A DNA stretch of 64,000 nucleotides from Bacteroidia bacterium (lineage in GTDB: Bacteria > Bacteroidota > Bacteroidia > B-17B0 > Aurantibacillaceae): positions 1 through 64,000 of the forward strand of contig JACMNO010000069.1 in NCBI GenBank assembly GCA_014378485.1. The letters are read 5' to 3'. Position 1 is the first letter of the stretch, and each line of letters opens with the position of its first letter. The notes beneath the pieces were generated by a model. It saw only the letters and a list, made by a program, of their open reading frames with translations. It was not told the DNA's origin and made no database searches. Position numbers and translations under genes: made by a program. Of the stretch, positions 1-7,613 are shown one piece after another.

Positions 1-71
1 CTCAGGCCATGGCGTGACTAACGTATGATAAATGGGCAGCTAAATGATGCAAACCTTTTCAAATATTTTCT

Positions 72-154
72 GCAAAAGCTTTGCATAAAAAAGAAAGTAA
101 ACTCTTTAAAATAGTTGAATCTATTGCTATTTCATTGTTTTGAGTGAACCCTAA
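72..154. repeat. Dispersed repeat, copy A
   Basis: This 83-bp stretch matches 46006-46087 at about 70 of 83 positions with one gap, in the same orientation. Both copies contain the block CTCTTTAAAATAGTTG and end with TTTGAGTGAAC followed by CTAA. Similarity stops abruptly at 154, directly before the stop codon of the ABC exporter (155-157). No transposase lies in or beside it, so it may be the end of a mobile element or an intergenic repeat. The element could extend beyond the left edge of the window. Confidence 0.7.
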
Positions 155-1801
155 TTAAAACTCCACAATCTCATCAGCATACCTTAAAGCTGAATCTCTG
201 TGGCTGATAATAATAGAAGTTTTATCCTTCATGATCGACTTTAAATTATTTAAAATCAATTCTTCGGTTTCTACATCTACCGCAGATAAACAATCATCAA
301 AAATCAATATCTGGGGCTTTGAAATAATTGCTCTGGCAATTGAGATACGTTGTTTTTGACCTCCTGATAAGGTAATACCCCTCTCTCCAACCACCGTATC
401 AAATCCTTCAGGAAAAGTCATGATGTTTTCATAAACACCCGCATCTTTAGCGGCCTGAATAATTTCCTGTTCTGTGTAACTTCCACCGGTTGAAAAACCA
501 ATATTATTCCGGATGGTATCCGAAAACAAGAATACTTCCTGTGGAACATATCCAATACTTTTTCTCAATTCAAACAGATCATATTTTTTGATTGGCTGGC
601 CATCAACATATATTTCACCTGAAGTGACATCATATAATCTGGTTACCAAATTGGCGAATGTTGATTTTCCTGCACCTATCTGGCCTTTAATTCCTATCGT
701 TTTACCTTTCCCAATCTTAAGATTCAGATTTTTTAATGCTTCAATTTTACTGTCGGCATATATAAAGCCCACATTTTTAAATTCAATTTCACCTTCAATT
801 CTTTGTTTAAACTCAGGTGTGTTTATAATTGTTGATTTGGTTTTTAAAAACTCATTGATGCGTGTTTGTGAAGCCGAAGCCCTCTGTACCAAAGAAGTAA
901 CCCAACCTAAAGAAGCAAATGGCCAAGTTAATTTGTATACATATAATATAAACTCAGTAATATTGCCCGGTTCAATGGTATGATTAATCACTAAACGGCC
1001 GCCATACCAAACCGTTGCAATCACACTTACCCCAATCATCAAAACCATGACCGGCTGAAAAAAGGCTTCTACGATCGCTAATCTTAAATTTTGCTTTTTA
1101 AAGTTTTCGTTTAATGAATCGAGTTCTTTTATATAGTGCTTCTCACGCGCATAAGCTTTAATAACTCTGATCGCAGAAAAGGTTTCCTGGGCATGAGATG
1201 TTAGTTTTGACAATTCCTGCTGAACAAGTGTACTGCGTTTATTAATCAGATCTGACACTTTATAAATCACAAATGACAGAAAAGGTAAAGGCGCAAATAC
1301 CAGCAACGATAATTGCCAGTTTATTTTTAACATGAAAACCAATACAATTACAACTGTTGCAAATGTATTGATAAGGTACATGATAGCAGGGCCGGTGTAC
1401 ATCCTCACTTTTCCAACATCCTCACTGATCCGGTTCATCAGATCACCCGTACTATTGTTTTTATAAAAGGATGCATCTAATGTCTGATAATGAGCGTACA
1501 TCTCGTTCTTTTGATCAAACTCAATGTGACGGCTCATAACAATAATGGTTTGCCGCATTAAAAATAAAAAGAAACCACTTGATAAGGCCAGTCCTAATAA
1601 GGTAACACCAAAAACAATAAATTTCATTGAATCAACCTGCGCATGACGAGCAATCAGTTCAACAATTTCGTTCGTTGCATTTCTGACAACTACACCCTGG
1701 TAAATTGAAAATAAAGTAGAGAGTATAACAAATAAAGCACCTAACAATAATCGTCTTTTATACTTGATAAAGTAGACGTTTATGGATTTTAGAGATTTCA
1801 T
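155..1801 (-). CDS. ABC exporter, fused permease/ATPase (MdlA/MsbA-like), short C-terminus
   Basis: This is a half-size ABC exporter with a membrane domain of about six helices (residues 15-310) followed by a nucleotide-binding domain. Walker A is GQIGAGKST (373-381), the signature is LSGGQ (478-482), and the H-loop His is about residue 534. Walker B reads ILIFDD, with Asp where the catalytic Glu normally stands; this is typical of the degenerate subunit of heterodimeric MdlA-type exporters, so a partner subunit is expected elsewhere. The protein stops at ADEIVEF, roughly 25-35 residues before the usual end of the family, exactly where the dispersed repeat begins. The substrate is unknown (lipid, drug or peptide). 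The start at 1801 fits the usual beginning of the membrane domain. Confidence 0.85.
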   Translation of the reverse strand: MKSLKSINVYFIKYKRRLLLGALFVILSTLFSIYQGVVVRNATNEIVELIARHAQVDSMKFIVFGVTLLGLALSSGFFLFLMRQTIIVMSRHIEFDQKNEMYAHYQTLDASFYKNNSTGDLMNRISEDVGKVRMYTGPAIMYLINTFATVVIVLVFMLKINWQLSLLVFAPLPFLSFVIYKVSDLINKRSTLVQQELSKLTSHAQETFSAIRVIKAYAREKHYIKELDSLNENFKKQNLRLAIVEAFFQPVMVLMIGVSVIATVWYGGRLVINHTIEPGNITEFILYVYKLTWPFASLGWVTSLVQRASASQTRINEFLKTKSTIINTPEFKQRIEGEIEFKNVGFIYADSKIEALKNLNLKIGKGKTIGIKGQIGAGKSTFANLVTRLYDVTSGEIYVDGQPIKKYDLFELRKSIGYVPQEVFLFSDTIRNNIGFSTGGSYTEQEIIQAAKDAGVYENIMTFPEGFDTVVGERGITLSGGQKQRISIARAIISKPQILIFDDCLSAVDVETEELILNNLKSIMKDKTSIIISHRDSALRYADEIVEF

Positions 1802-1807
1802 TTTTTT

Positions 1808-1866
1808 GTCAGGATGGGCGGAGTCGAAGCCTTGTCGTAATACCCTAAGACTCCGTTCAGGGTGAC
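1808..1866. repeat. Inverted repeat, GTCA..CGGAGTCGAAG type
   Basis: The left arm at 1808-1831 (GTCAGGATGGGCGGAGTCGAAGCC without spacing, 24 bp) faces an imperfect inverted arm at 1843-1866 that reads GTCACCCTGAACGGAGTC on the minus strand. The two could form a hairpin between the arginase stop and the ABC exporter start. GC content is well above the surroundings. Arms of this kind, resembling GTCACCCTGAGCGGAGTCGA, are commonly scattered between genes in Bacteroidota genomes. A related single arm lies inside bioD at 3249-3272. Confidence 0.65.
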
Positions 1867-1885
1867 AAGCCTATAACTCAACTTT

Positions 1886-2839
1886 TTAAAAATCGTTGTT
1901 CAACTGGTTGGTTGCTTTTTGTAAAATTTCAAAAGCATTTTCCGCCATTAAATTTTCTTTGTCAAGAGTTGGATTGATCTCCACCATTTCAAAGCAAACA
2001 ATTTTTTTGGATCGCATGATATAATAAATAAGATTTCCTGCCTCTTTCTCAGTAATGCCATTTGGCACCGGAGTACCTGTACCACTTGAAATACGACTAT
2101 CCATGCTGTCAACATCAAAACTTACATAAATAATATCACAATGATCCAAATAATTTAATGATTCAATTGCTACACGTTCAACCGCTTTTTTACGAATCTC
2201 CTGCAAATTGAATACGCGTACTTTATTTTTTTTGATTAAAAATTCTTCCTGTGGTTCAAAGTCACGCAAAGCAATATATACCAGGTCATTGTAGTGAATC
2301 TTCGGGGAGATACCACCCATATTCTTTAATTTTTCCCAGTATTCGATGGTTTCATCATCCGGTTTGTTCTGCGATCTTTCCTTATTATCTTCCGCTAAAA
2401 CGCAGGCAATTGGCATTCCGTGCATATTACCGCTTGGCGTTGTATATGGAGTATGCAAATCAGCATGTGCATCAATCCAAATAACACCTAAACGTTTAGT
2501 AGGATAAGCCATTTTTATACCACTGATGGTTCCCAATGCAGAGCTATGATCACCAGCTAAAACAATAGGAACTTCTTCTTTTAATAAGGTTTTCTTAATT
2601 TCATTAGCTAAACGATCATTTAATGTATATATGCCTTTAATACGCTTTGCATAATCATTAACAACGGGCTCCAATAATAAATGATTTTCATTCTGAACTT
2701 CAACGGCCTTAAATTTTTTAAAAAAGTTACTTCCAAAATCTAATGCTGCAATTTTAATAGCATCAACCCCCATACTCGCTCCACGTGTACCAGCTCCTAT
2801 CTCACTTTTAACCTCTATTAATTTGATTGGTTTGATCAT
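1886..2839 (-). CDS. rocF: Arginase family protein (probable arginase)
   Basis: Probable manganese hydrolase of the ureohydrolase superfamily, converting L-arginine to ornithine and urea in the cytosol. The metal ligands are all visible: GDHS (His98), DAHAD (Asp123, His125, Asp127) and FDVD (Asp242, Asp244). The SGNMHGMP stretch after DAHAD is the form seen in true arginases rather than agmatinases, which makes arginase the better call; formimidoylglutamase is the main alternative. Length 317 aa is normal. It lies 79 bp downstream of bioD on the same strand, and an AT-rich gap leaves it unclear whether the two are co-transcribed. Confidence 0.85.
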   Translation of the reverse strand: MIKPIKLIEVKSEIGAGTRGASMGVDAIKIAALDFGSNFFKKFKAVEVQNENHLLLEPVVNDYAKRIKGIYTLNDRLANEIKKTLLKEEVPIVLAGDHSSALGTISGIKMAYPTKRLGVIWIDAHADLHTPYTTPSGNMHGMPIACVLAEDNKERSQNKPDDETIEYWEKLKNMGGISPKIHYNDLVYIALRDFEPQEEFLIKKNKVRVFNLQEIRKKAVERVAIESLNYLDHCDIIYVSFDVDSMDSRISSGTGTPVPNGITEKEAGNLIYYIMRSKKIVCFEMVEINPTLDKENLMAENAFEILQKATNQLNNDF

Positions 2840-2918
2840 AAATACTATTTTTTAAAGAGTTGTAAAGATACAAATCAAAAGTGAAAAAGAGAATTATAAG
2901 TTGTCTGAATATTAGGAA

Positions 2919-3539
2919 TTAAAGATTAATATGGTTGGAAACATCAATAATACATTGCTTTGAGAGGGTATTTAAAGTAGTGATACTGATGTTTTTAATT
3001 TTTGGGGCATAATCAACTATAGCCTGTTTTACTTCAGCCTCAAATTCTCCATTGAAAACAAGAGCATTGATCTTGTAGTTATTTTTAATTAAATAATCTA
3101 TGGATAGAAGAGAATGATTAATGCATCCAAGGTAATTTGAAATAACCAGGATAATTTCACAATCAAATTTCTTGGCGATATCGATCACATATTGAGCTTG
3201 GTTGATCGGAACCAATATGCCACCTGCACCTTCAATGATCAAATGATTGGCTTCGACTCCGCTCAACCTCACAGGTAATTGAATTTTGTCCAAATCAATT
3301 ATAACACCATCCAGTTTAGCGGCAAAATGTGGCGATAACGGCTCTTTTAATGAATAAACTTCAGGATGAATAATCGTTTTAGAATTACTGATCAATGATT
3401 TTATCGTATCAGAGTCATTTCCTTCAATAGTGCCGCTTTGAATAGGTTTCCAATAATCTGCCTGCAATGCTTCCGTTAAAATTGCTGACACAACTGTTTT
3501 TCCGACATTAGTTCCTATACCTGTAATAAAATAATTCAT
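2919..3539 (-). CDS. bioD: Dethiobiotin synthetase
   Basis: ATP-dependent carboxylase that closes the ureido ring of dethiobiotin, the step before biotin synthase. The P-loop TGIGTNVGKT is at residues 6-15 and the second conserved loop IIEGAGG at 101-107. The total of 206 aa is family-typical. Residues 90-97 (VRLSGVEA) are encoded by a 24-bp GC-rich sequence at 3249-3272 that matches an intergenic repeat arm at 21 of 24 positions, so they look like an in-frame insertion just before the strand leading to EGAGG. The start codon overlaps the stop of the upstream glycosyltransferase (ATGA). No other bio gene is in the window, so the position in a sugar operon is odd. Confidence 0.93.
   Translation of the reverse strand: MNYFITGIGTNVGKTVVSAILTEALQADYWKPIQSGTIEGNDSDTIKSLISNSKTIIHPEVYSLKEPLSPHFAAKLDGVIIDLDKIQLPVRLSGVEANHLIIEGAGGILVPINQAQYVIDIAKKFDCEIILVISNYLGCINHSLLSIDYLIKNNYKINALVFNGEFEAEVKQAIVDYAPKIKNISITTLNTLSKQCIIDVSNHINL
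3249..3272 (-). repeat. Intergenic-type repeat arm inside bioD
   Basis: On the minus strand this reads GTGAGGTTGAGCGGAGTC and continues GAAGCC. It differs at only three positions from the arm at 1808-1831 in the same relative orientation. It is exactly eight codons long and in frame with bioD. Confidence 0.6.
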
Positions 3540-4681
3540 TGTGAGAATAAGGTTAAATACTGTTCTTTGATTTTATTTATGTTTAGTTGCTGATTTATGT
3601 AATTCACACAAGATGAATTCATTTTATTAAACTTTTCCTGATTCATTGAACATAATTTCTGAATTGCATTTACAAACAAAGACTTATCGTTTAAATTAAG
3701 ATCAAAACCGGCATTTTCAGATTGTAAATTTCTCCATGGCGTTTGATCTGAAATAATAACAGGCCGTCCGTTCTGCAAAGTTTCAACAATAATGTGCCCA
3801 AAGTTTTCGGTTTGCGTTGGCAGGAATAAAGCATGATAATGACTGATTGTTGAGCCGATAACATCAGGTGTCAAAACTGATTTATAATTAAATACAATAT
3901 TGTCAGGAAGAGATTTGGTATTTTGTTCGCATAATTTCCAATAAGAATCATCTTCTTTAGGACCATATACATCAAAAATAATCTGCGCTGTTTTAACTTC
4001 TTTCAAAACGTCAATGGCAAAATTCAAATTCTTAATATCAACAATTCGGGCTATAAAACATAATTTTAAAACACCCGGCGTTTTTTCAATAAATGTAATT
4101 TTACCAGGTGCAGAAGGCAAATTGGATACTTCAGAAATCTGTACTTGTTTACCAACTCTTTTTTTGATCTCTGCAGTTTCCTGAGAAGAAGTAGATTGCC
4201 AATGCACATTTTGAAATAATCCGGTTAATTTCGCATACAGCAAATACAATTGTTTTTTTAAGGGTTTTACAGCCAATGCGCCATCTCTTAACATACCGCG
4301 AGGAGCTAATACTAACTTCGATTTTATTTTACCTTGTTGTTTCCATTTTAAAGGATACACTGTAAATAATTTAGAAAATAAACTGTTCAAATAAATGCTA
4401 TCGTGTGATGTGCTTTGTATTAATTTCAATACAAAATTCGGATTCATGTTCTCAGGACTCACATAAAAAACCTGTCTGCCGGCAAATGTAGTCCATTGAT
4501 TTATATTAATAGATTCGTAAGCTTTACCAGATTTAAAATCTCTATCTGTTGTAATAATTTTAAAATCGATATCAGAACCTAAATGCTGAGTGAGTGTTGC
4601 AATAGATTGGATAGGCCCACCTGCCAAATAACCAGGCAAAAACCAGTCACATAAAATCAATATTGTTTTTTTAGCACTCAA
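3536..4681 (-). CDS. Glycosyltransferase family 4 / GT1-like
   Basis: A GT-B fold retaining glycosyltransferase of 381 aa that probably adds a sugar to a lipid-linked glycan at the inner membrane. The N-terminus has the typical acceptor-side strand and Gly-rich loop (CDWFLPGYLAGGPIQS, residues 12-27). The C-terminal donor domain carries ENFGHIIVETLQNGRPVI near residue 290, including the conserved E-x7-E pattern of the family. It overlaps asnB by 11 bp and bioD by 4 bp, so it belongs to one tightly packed leftward unit with the epimerase and asnB. Donor and acceptor cannot be told from the sequence. Confidence 0.85.
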   Translation of the reverse strand: MSAKKTILILCDWFLPGYLAGGPIQSIATLTQHLGSDIDFKIITTDRDFKSGKAYESININQWTTFAGRQVFYVSPENMNPNFVLKLIQSTSHDSIYLNSLFSKLFTVYPLKWKQQGKIKSKLVLAPRGMLRDGALAVKPLKKQLYLLYAKLTGLFQNVHWQSTSSQETAEIKKRVGKQVQISEVSNLPSAPGKITFIEKTPGVLKLCFIARIVDIKNLNFAIDVLKEVKTAQIIFDVYGPKEDDSYWKLCEQNTKSLPDNIVFNYKSVLTPDVIGSTISHYHALFLPTQTENFGHIIVETLQNGRPVIISDQTPWRNLQSENAGFDLNLNDKSLFVNAIQKLCSMNQEKFNKMNSSCVNYINQQLNINKIKEQYLTLFSQ

Positions 4682-6563
4682 TTTGATGTGTATTTATCCA
4701 ATTATTTAAAATCACGATATGCCATACCCTACTCCATGAAATTTTTGGGTCATTATTTAAAAAGCGATTCCAGGTTGATAGCACTGCATAATTATTGACA
4801 AAAGTACGTTTTGAAAACTGAATCATATTTTCTTCACAAAAATCTTTCAATTCGCCTTTTAACCATTCTTTCCACGGTAAGGTGAATCCCATTTTCGGAC
4901 GATTGACAATGTTGTCAGGCAATAAATCACCAAGAGAATCTGTCAATAATTTTTTTGGGGTATGAGGATATTTGTATTCATCATTAACACTCAAAACAAA
5001 CTCTACCAATTTATAATCCAAAAAAGGGACTCGCACTTCCAAAGCAACGGCCATACTCATTTGGTCGGCATCACGCAACAAAACATTTTGCATGTAAGTT
5101 TGAATCTCAAATAATGAAACACGGCTCAGGACATGTTTTTTATCTGTTTCGCTTTTCTTAATAATATTTTTAATAAAATTATCAGCGATATAATTTTCTT
5201 TTAATAAAGCCTGATAATCATTTTTATTAAATAATTTTCTATTAATAGGATACGCATTAAACCCGTTAATTGTATCCAGGTTTAAGATCTCCGCCGTTTT
5301 ATCTCCCTGAACTGATTTCTTTTTAGCTGCTAATAACTTCCCGGCAATTCCTTTTCCCGGCACAATGTTTAGCCAGCCTTTTTTTTCCAATTCATAATAA
5401 CGCTTAAAAATATCATAACCTGCAAACAGTTCATCACCTCCTAAACCAGATAATGCCATTGTTATTCCTGCTTGTTTGGTAGCTTTAGAAACAATATAGC
5501 TATTTGGTCCGTCGCCACTTGGATGATCAATTGCACTTAAAGCTTCGGGCAATTGTTTTAAGAAATCATTGGGAGTTAATTTTATTTCATGATGTTCGGT
5601 ATTAAATTTTCCAGCAATTTGTTTTGCATACTTAGCTTCTGAAAATTCACCTTCATCAAAACTTACATTAAAAGTTTGTACTTTTTCTGATGATACTTTA
5701 CTCATTAATCCAACTATAGCGCTGCTATCAATCCCTCCGGATAAAAAAGCACCAAAAGGAACATCGGCTACCAAACGCCTTTCAACGGAAGTTGTGAGAA
5801 GTTCATTAACTTTTTGACAGGTTTCTTTATAGGATAATTCTTCTTTAGATTTTGTAAAGTCGTTAATGTTCCAGTACTGAGAAATATTAAATGATGAAGC
5901 TTTAATATCAAATTCGATACAATGACCCGGCATGAGCATCATCACATCCTGCAAAATAGTATTAGGTGCATGAACCGTAGCATACTGCATATATTCTGCA
6001 ACAGATTTTAAATTAATCTTTTTATCAATCAATCCTGAATGAACTAATGCCCTGATCTCTGAAGCAAATGATAATACATTATCTTTAAAATGATAATACA
6101 ATGGTTTAATTCCCATCCTGTCACGGGCAATCACTAATTTTTGTTCGGCCGCATCCCATACAGCAAAAGCAAACATACCGTTAAAACGTTTTACACAATC
6201 AATGCCCCAACGGATATAAGCAGCTAAAAGTACTTCTGTATCTGTATCTGTTTTAAAAATATAGGGCAAATTTTTTGTACCATGCTCTGCTCTTTGGAGC
6301 TCCAGTTTTATATCCTTGTAATTATATATTTCTCCGTTATAGATCAAAATATAACGTGCATCCTGCGAAATAAAAGGCTGTTGGCCTGCTTCTGATAAAT
6401 CAATAATGGATAAACGCCTGTGACCAAAAAAACAATGTTCATCATTCCAAAGCCCTTCAGAATTTGGACCCCGATGCGCAATGGCATCGTTCATTTTTTT
6501 GATAGCAGAATGGGAGGATGAATTATTTATTTGATGACCAACAATTCCTGTAATTCCACACAT
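4671..6563 (-). CDS. asnB: Asparagine synthase (glutamine-hydrolysing), AsnB family
   Basis: A two-domain amidotransferase. The glutaminase domain begins with MCGITGI, giving the N-terminal nucleophile Cys2 after Met removal, with RGPNSEG at about residue 31. The synthase domain has the PP-loop SGGIDSS at 275-281 for ATP binding and aspartyl adenylation. Length 630 aa fits the AsnB1 family. It lies 3 bp after the epimerase and overlaps the next glycosyltransferase by 11 bp. AsnB paralogues in surface-polysaccharide clusters often amidate uronic acids or other sugar carboxylates, so its real acceptor may be a sugar. Plain asparagine synthesis cannot be excluded. Confidence 0.9.
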   Translation of the reverse strand: MCGITGIVGHQINNSSSHSAIKKMNDAIAHRGPNSEGLWNDEHCFFGHRRLSIIDLSEAGQQPFISQDARYILIYNGEIYNYKDIKLELQRAEHGTKNLPYIFKTDTDTEVLLAAYIRWGIDCVKRFNGMFAFAVWDAAEQKLVIARDRMGIKPLYYHFKDNVLSFASEIRALVHSGLIDKKINLKSVAEYMQYATVHAPNTILQDVMMLMPGHCIEFDIKASSFNISQYWNINDFTKSKEELSYKETCQKVNELLTTSVERRLVADVPFGAFLSGGIDSSAIVGLMSKVSSEKVQTFNVSFDEGEFSEAKYAKQIAGKFNTEHHEIKLTPNDFLKQLPEALSAIDHPSGDGPNSYIVSKATKQAGITMALSGLGGDELFAGYDIFKRYYELEKKGWLNIVPGKGIAGKLLAAKKKSVQGDKTAEILNLDTINGFNAYPINRKLFNKNDYQALLKENYIADNFIKNIIKKSETDKKHVLSRVSLFEIQTYMQNVLLRDADQMSMAVALEVRVPFLDYKLVEFVLSVNDEYKYPHTPKKLLTDSLGDLLPDNIVNRPKMGFTLPWKEWLKGELKDFCEENMIQFSKRTFVNNYAVLSTWNRFLNNDPKISWSRVWHIVILNNWINTHQIEC

Positions 6564-6566
6564 AGC

Positions 6567-7514
6567 TTATAATCCGATAGAATGAAGGTATTTTTTATTT
6601 GACATCATACGTTTAATTCCTTCTTCAACAGAAATTAAATCTCTTCCTAAAATTTCTTTCATTTTCGTATTATCCGGTTGGCGACGGGTCATATCTCCCT
6701 CTTTTAATGGTGGTAAATGAAGAAGCTTCGATTTACTACCTGTTATATTAATCACCAAATTAGCAAGTTCCAAAACAGTCATTAATTTATCGCTTCCAAT
6801 ATTAATCACATCATTTTCAAGTAATTCATTATTCATAATAGTTACACAAGTGTCTACTGTATCATCAACATAAGTAAACGTGCGGGTTTGAGAACCATCA
6901 CCATAAATAGTAATATCATGGTTTTTGAGAGCCAGAGCCAGAAAACGTGACACTACAAAATCAGTACTTTGATTTGGCCCATAAGTATTGAAGAAGCGAA
7001 AAATAGTATAAGCCAGACCAAACTCCTGCTGGTAACTTTTTAAAAAACTTTCGCCCACATTTTTTACAACGGCATAAGGAACCCTGGAATTTAAAGGTGT
7101 TCTATGCTCATGCTGCGGCAGTTCAACAGGTTCTCCATAAACTTCTGATGAAGATGAAAAGAATACATGTTTAACCGATGAGTTTTTAGCAAGATTTAAA
7201 ATATGTTTGATTCCTGAAATATCATCCAAAACACTGACAGGATTTTCCTGGGTACGGATAACCCCTACAACAGCAGCAAAATGAAATACATAGTGAAAAT
7301 TATAGGCTAGCATTATCGAAGAAATCTCACGGTAATCATTGACATTAGCTTTAATGAATTTCCAGTTTTCATGATCTGCTGATGGCAATTTTGACATAAA
7401 ACCGGTTGACAAATTATCAACAACCACTACGAAATTAGCTTTATCCTGCACTAGTTTTTCTACTAATGCGCCACCAACATTCCCGGCTCCTCCGGTTACT
7501 AAAATTTTTCTCAT
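6567..7514 (-). CDS. NAD-dependent sugar epimerase/dehydratase (extended SDR)
   Basis: An extended short-chain dehydrogenase acting on nucleotide sugars, 315 aa. The Rossmann loop TGGAGNVGG is at residues 7-15, the Ser-rich strand FFSSSSEVYG near 133-142, and the catalytic YxxxK is in PYAVVKN near residue 157. The RFFNTYGP motif is typical of UDP-glucose 4-epimerase and UDP-glucuronate decarboxylase relatives. It heads the leftward epimerase-asnB-glycosyltransferase-bioD unit, divergent from argS across about 100 bp. The exact sugar is unknown: 4-epimerase and 4,6-dehydratase activities are both possible. Confidence 0.85.
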   Translation of the reverse strand: MRKILVTGGAGNVGGALVEKLVQDKANFVVVVDNLSTGFMSKLPSADHENWKFIKANVNDYREISSIMLAYNFHYVFHFAAVVGVIRTQENPVSVLDDISGIKHILNLAKNSSVKHVFFSSSSEVYGEPVELPQHEHRTPLNSRVPYAVVKNVGESFLKSYQQEFGLAYTIFRFFNTYGPNQSTDFVVSRFLALALKNHDITIYGDGSQTRTFTYVDDTVDTCVTIMNNELLENDVINIGSDKLMTVLELANLVINITGSKSKLLHLPPLKEGDMTRRQPDNTKMKEILGRDLISVEEGIKRMMSNKKYLHSIGL

Positions 7515-7613
7515 AAGATCTCTGATATCAATAGCGAATATACTAATTTTAGCTTAATTATATTGACATCAAATACTTAATTCATAACACAAAATTTGAT
7601 TACTTTTAGCGCC

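Noticed and set aside
7596-7613. TTG start extending argS by six codons
   Set aside because: The ATG at 7614 gives the conserved N-terminus, and the TTG lies in what looks like promoter sequence.
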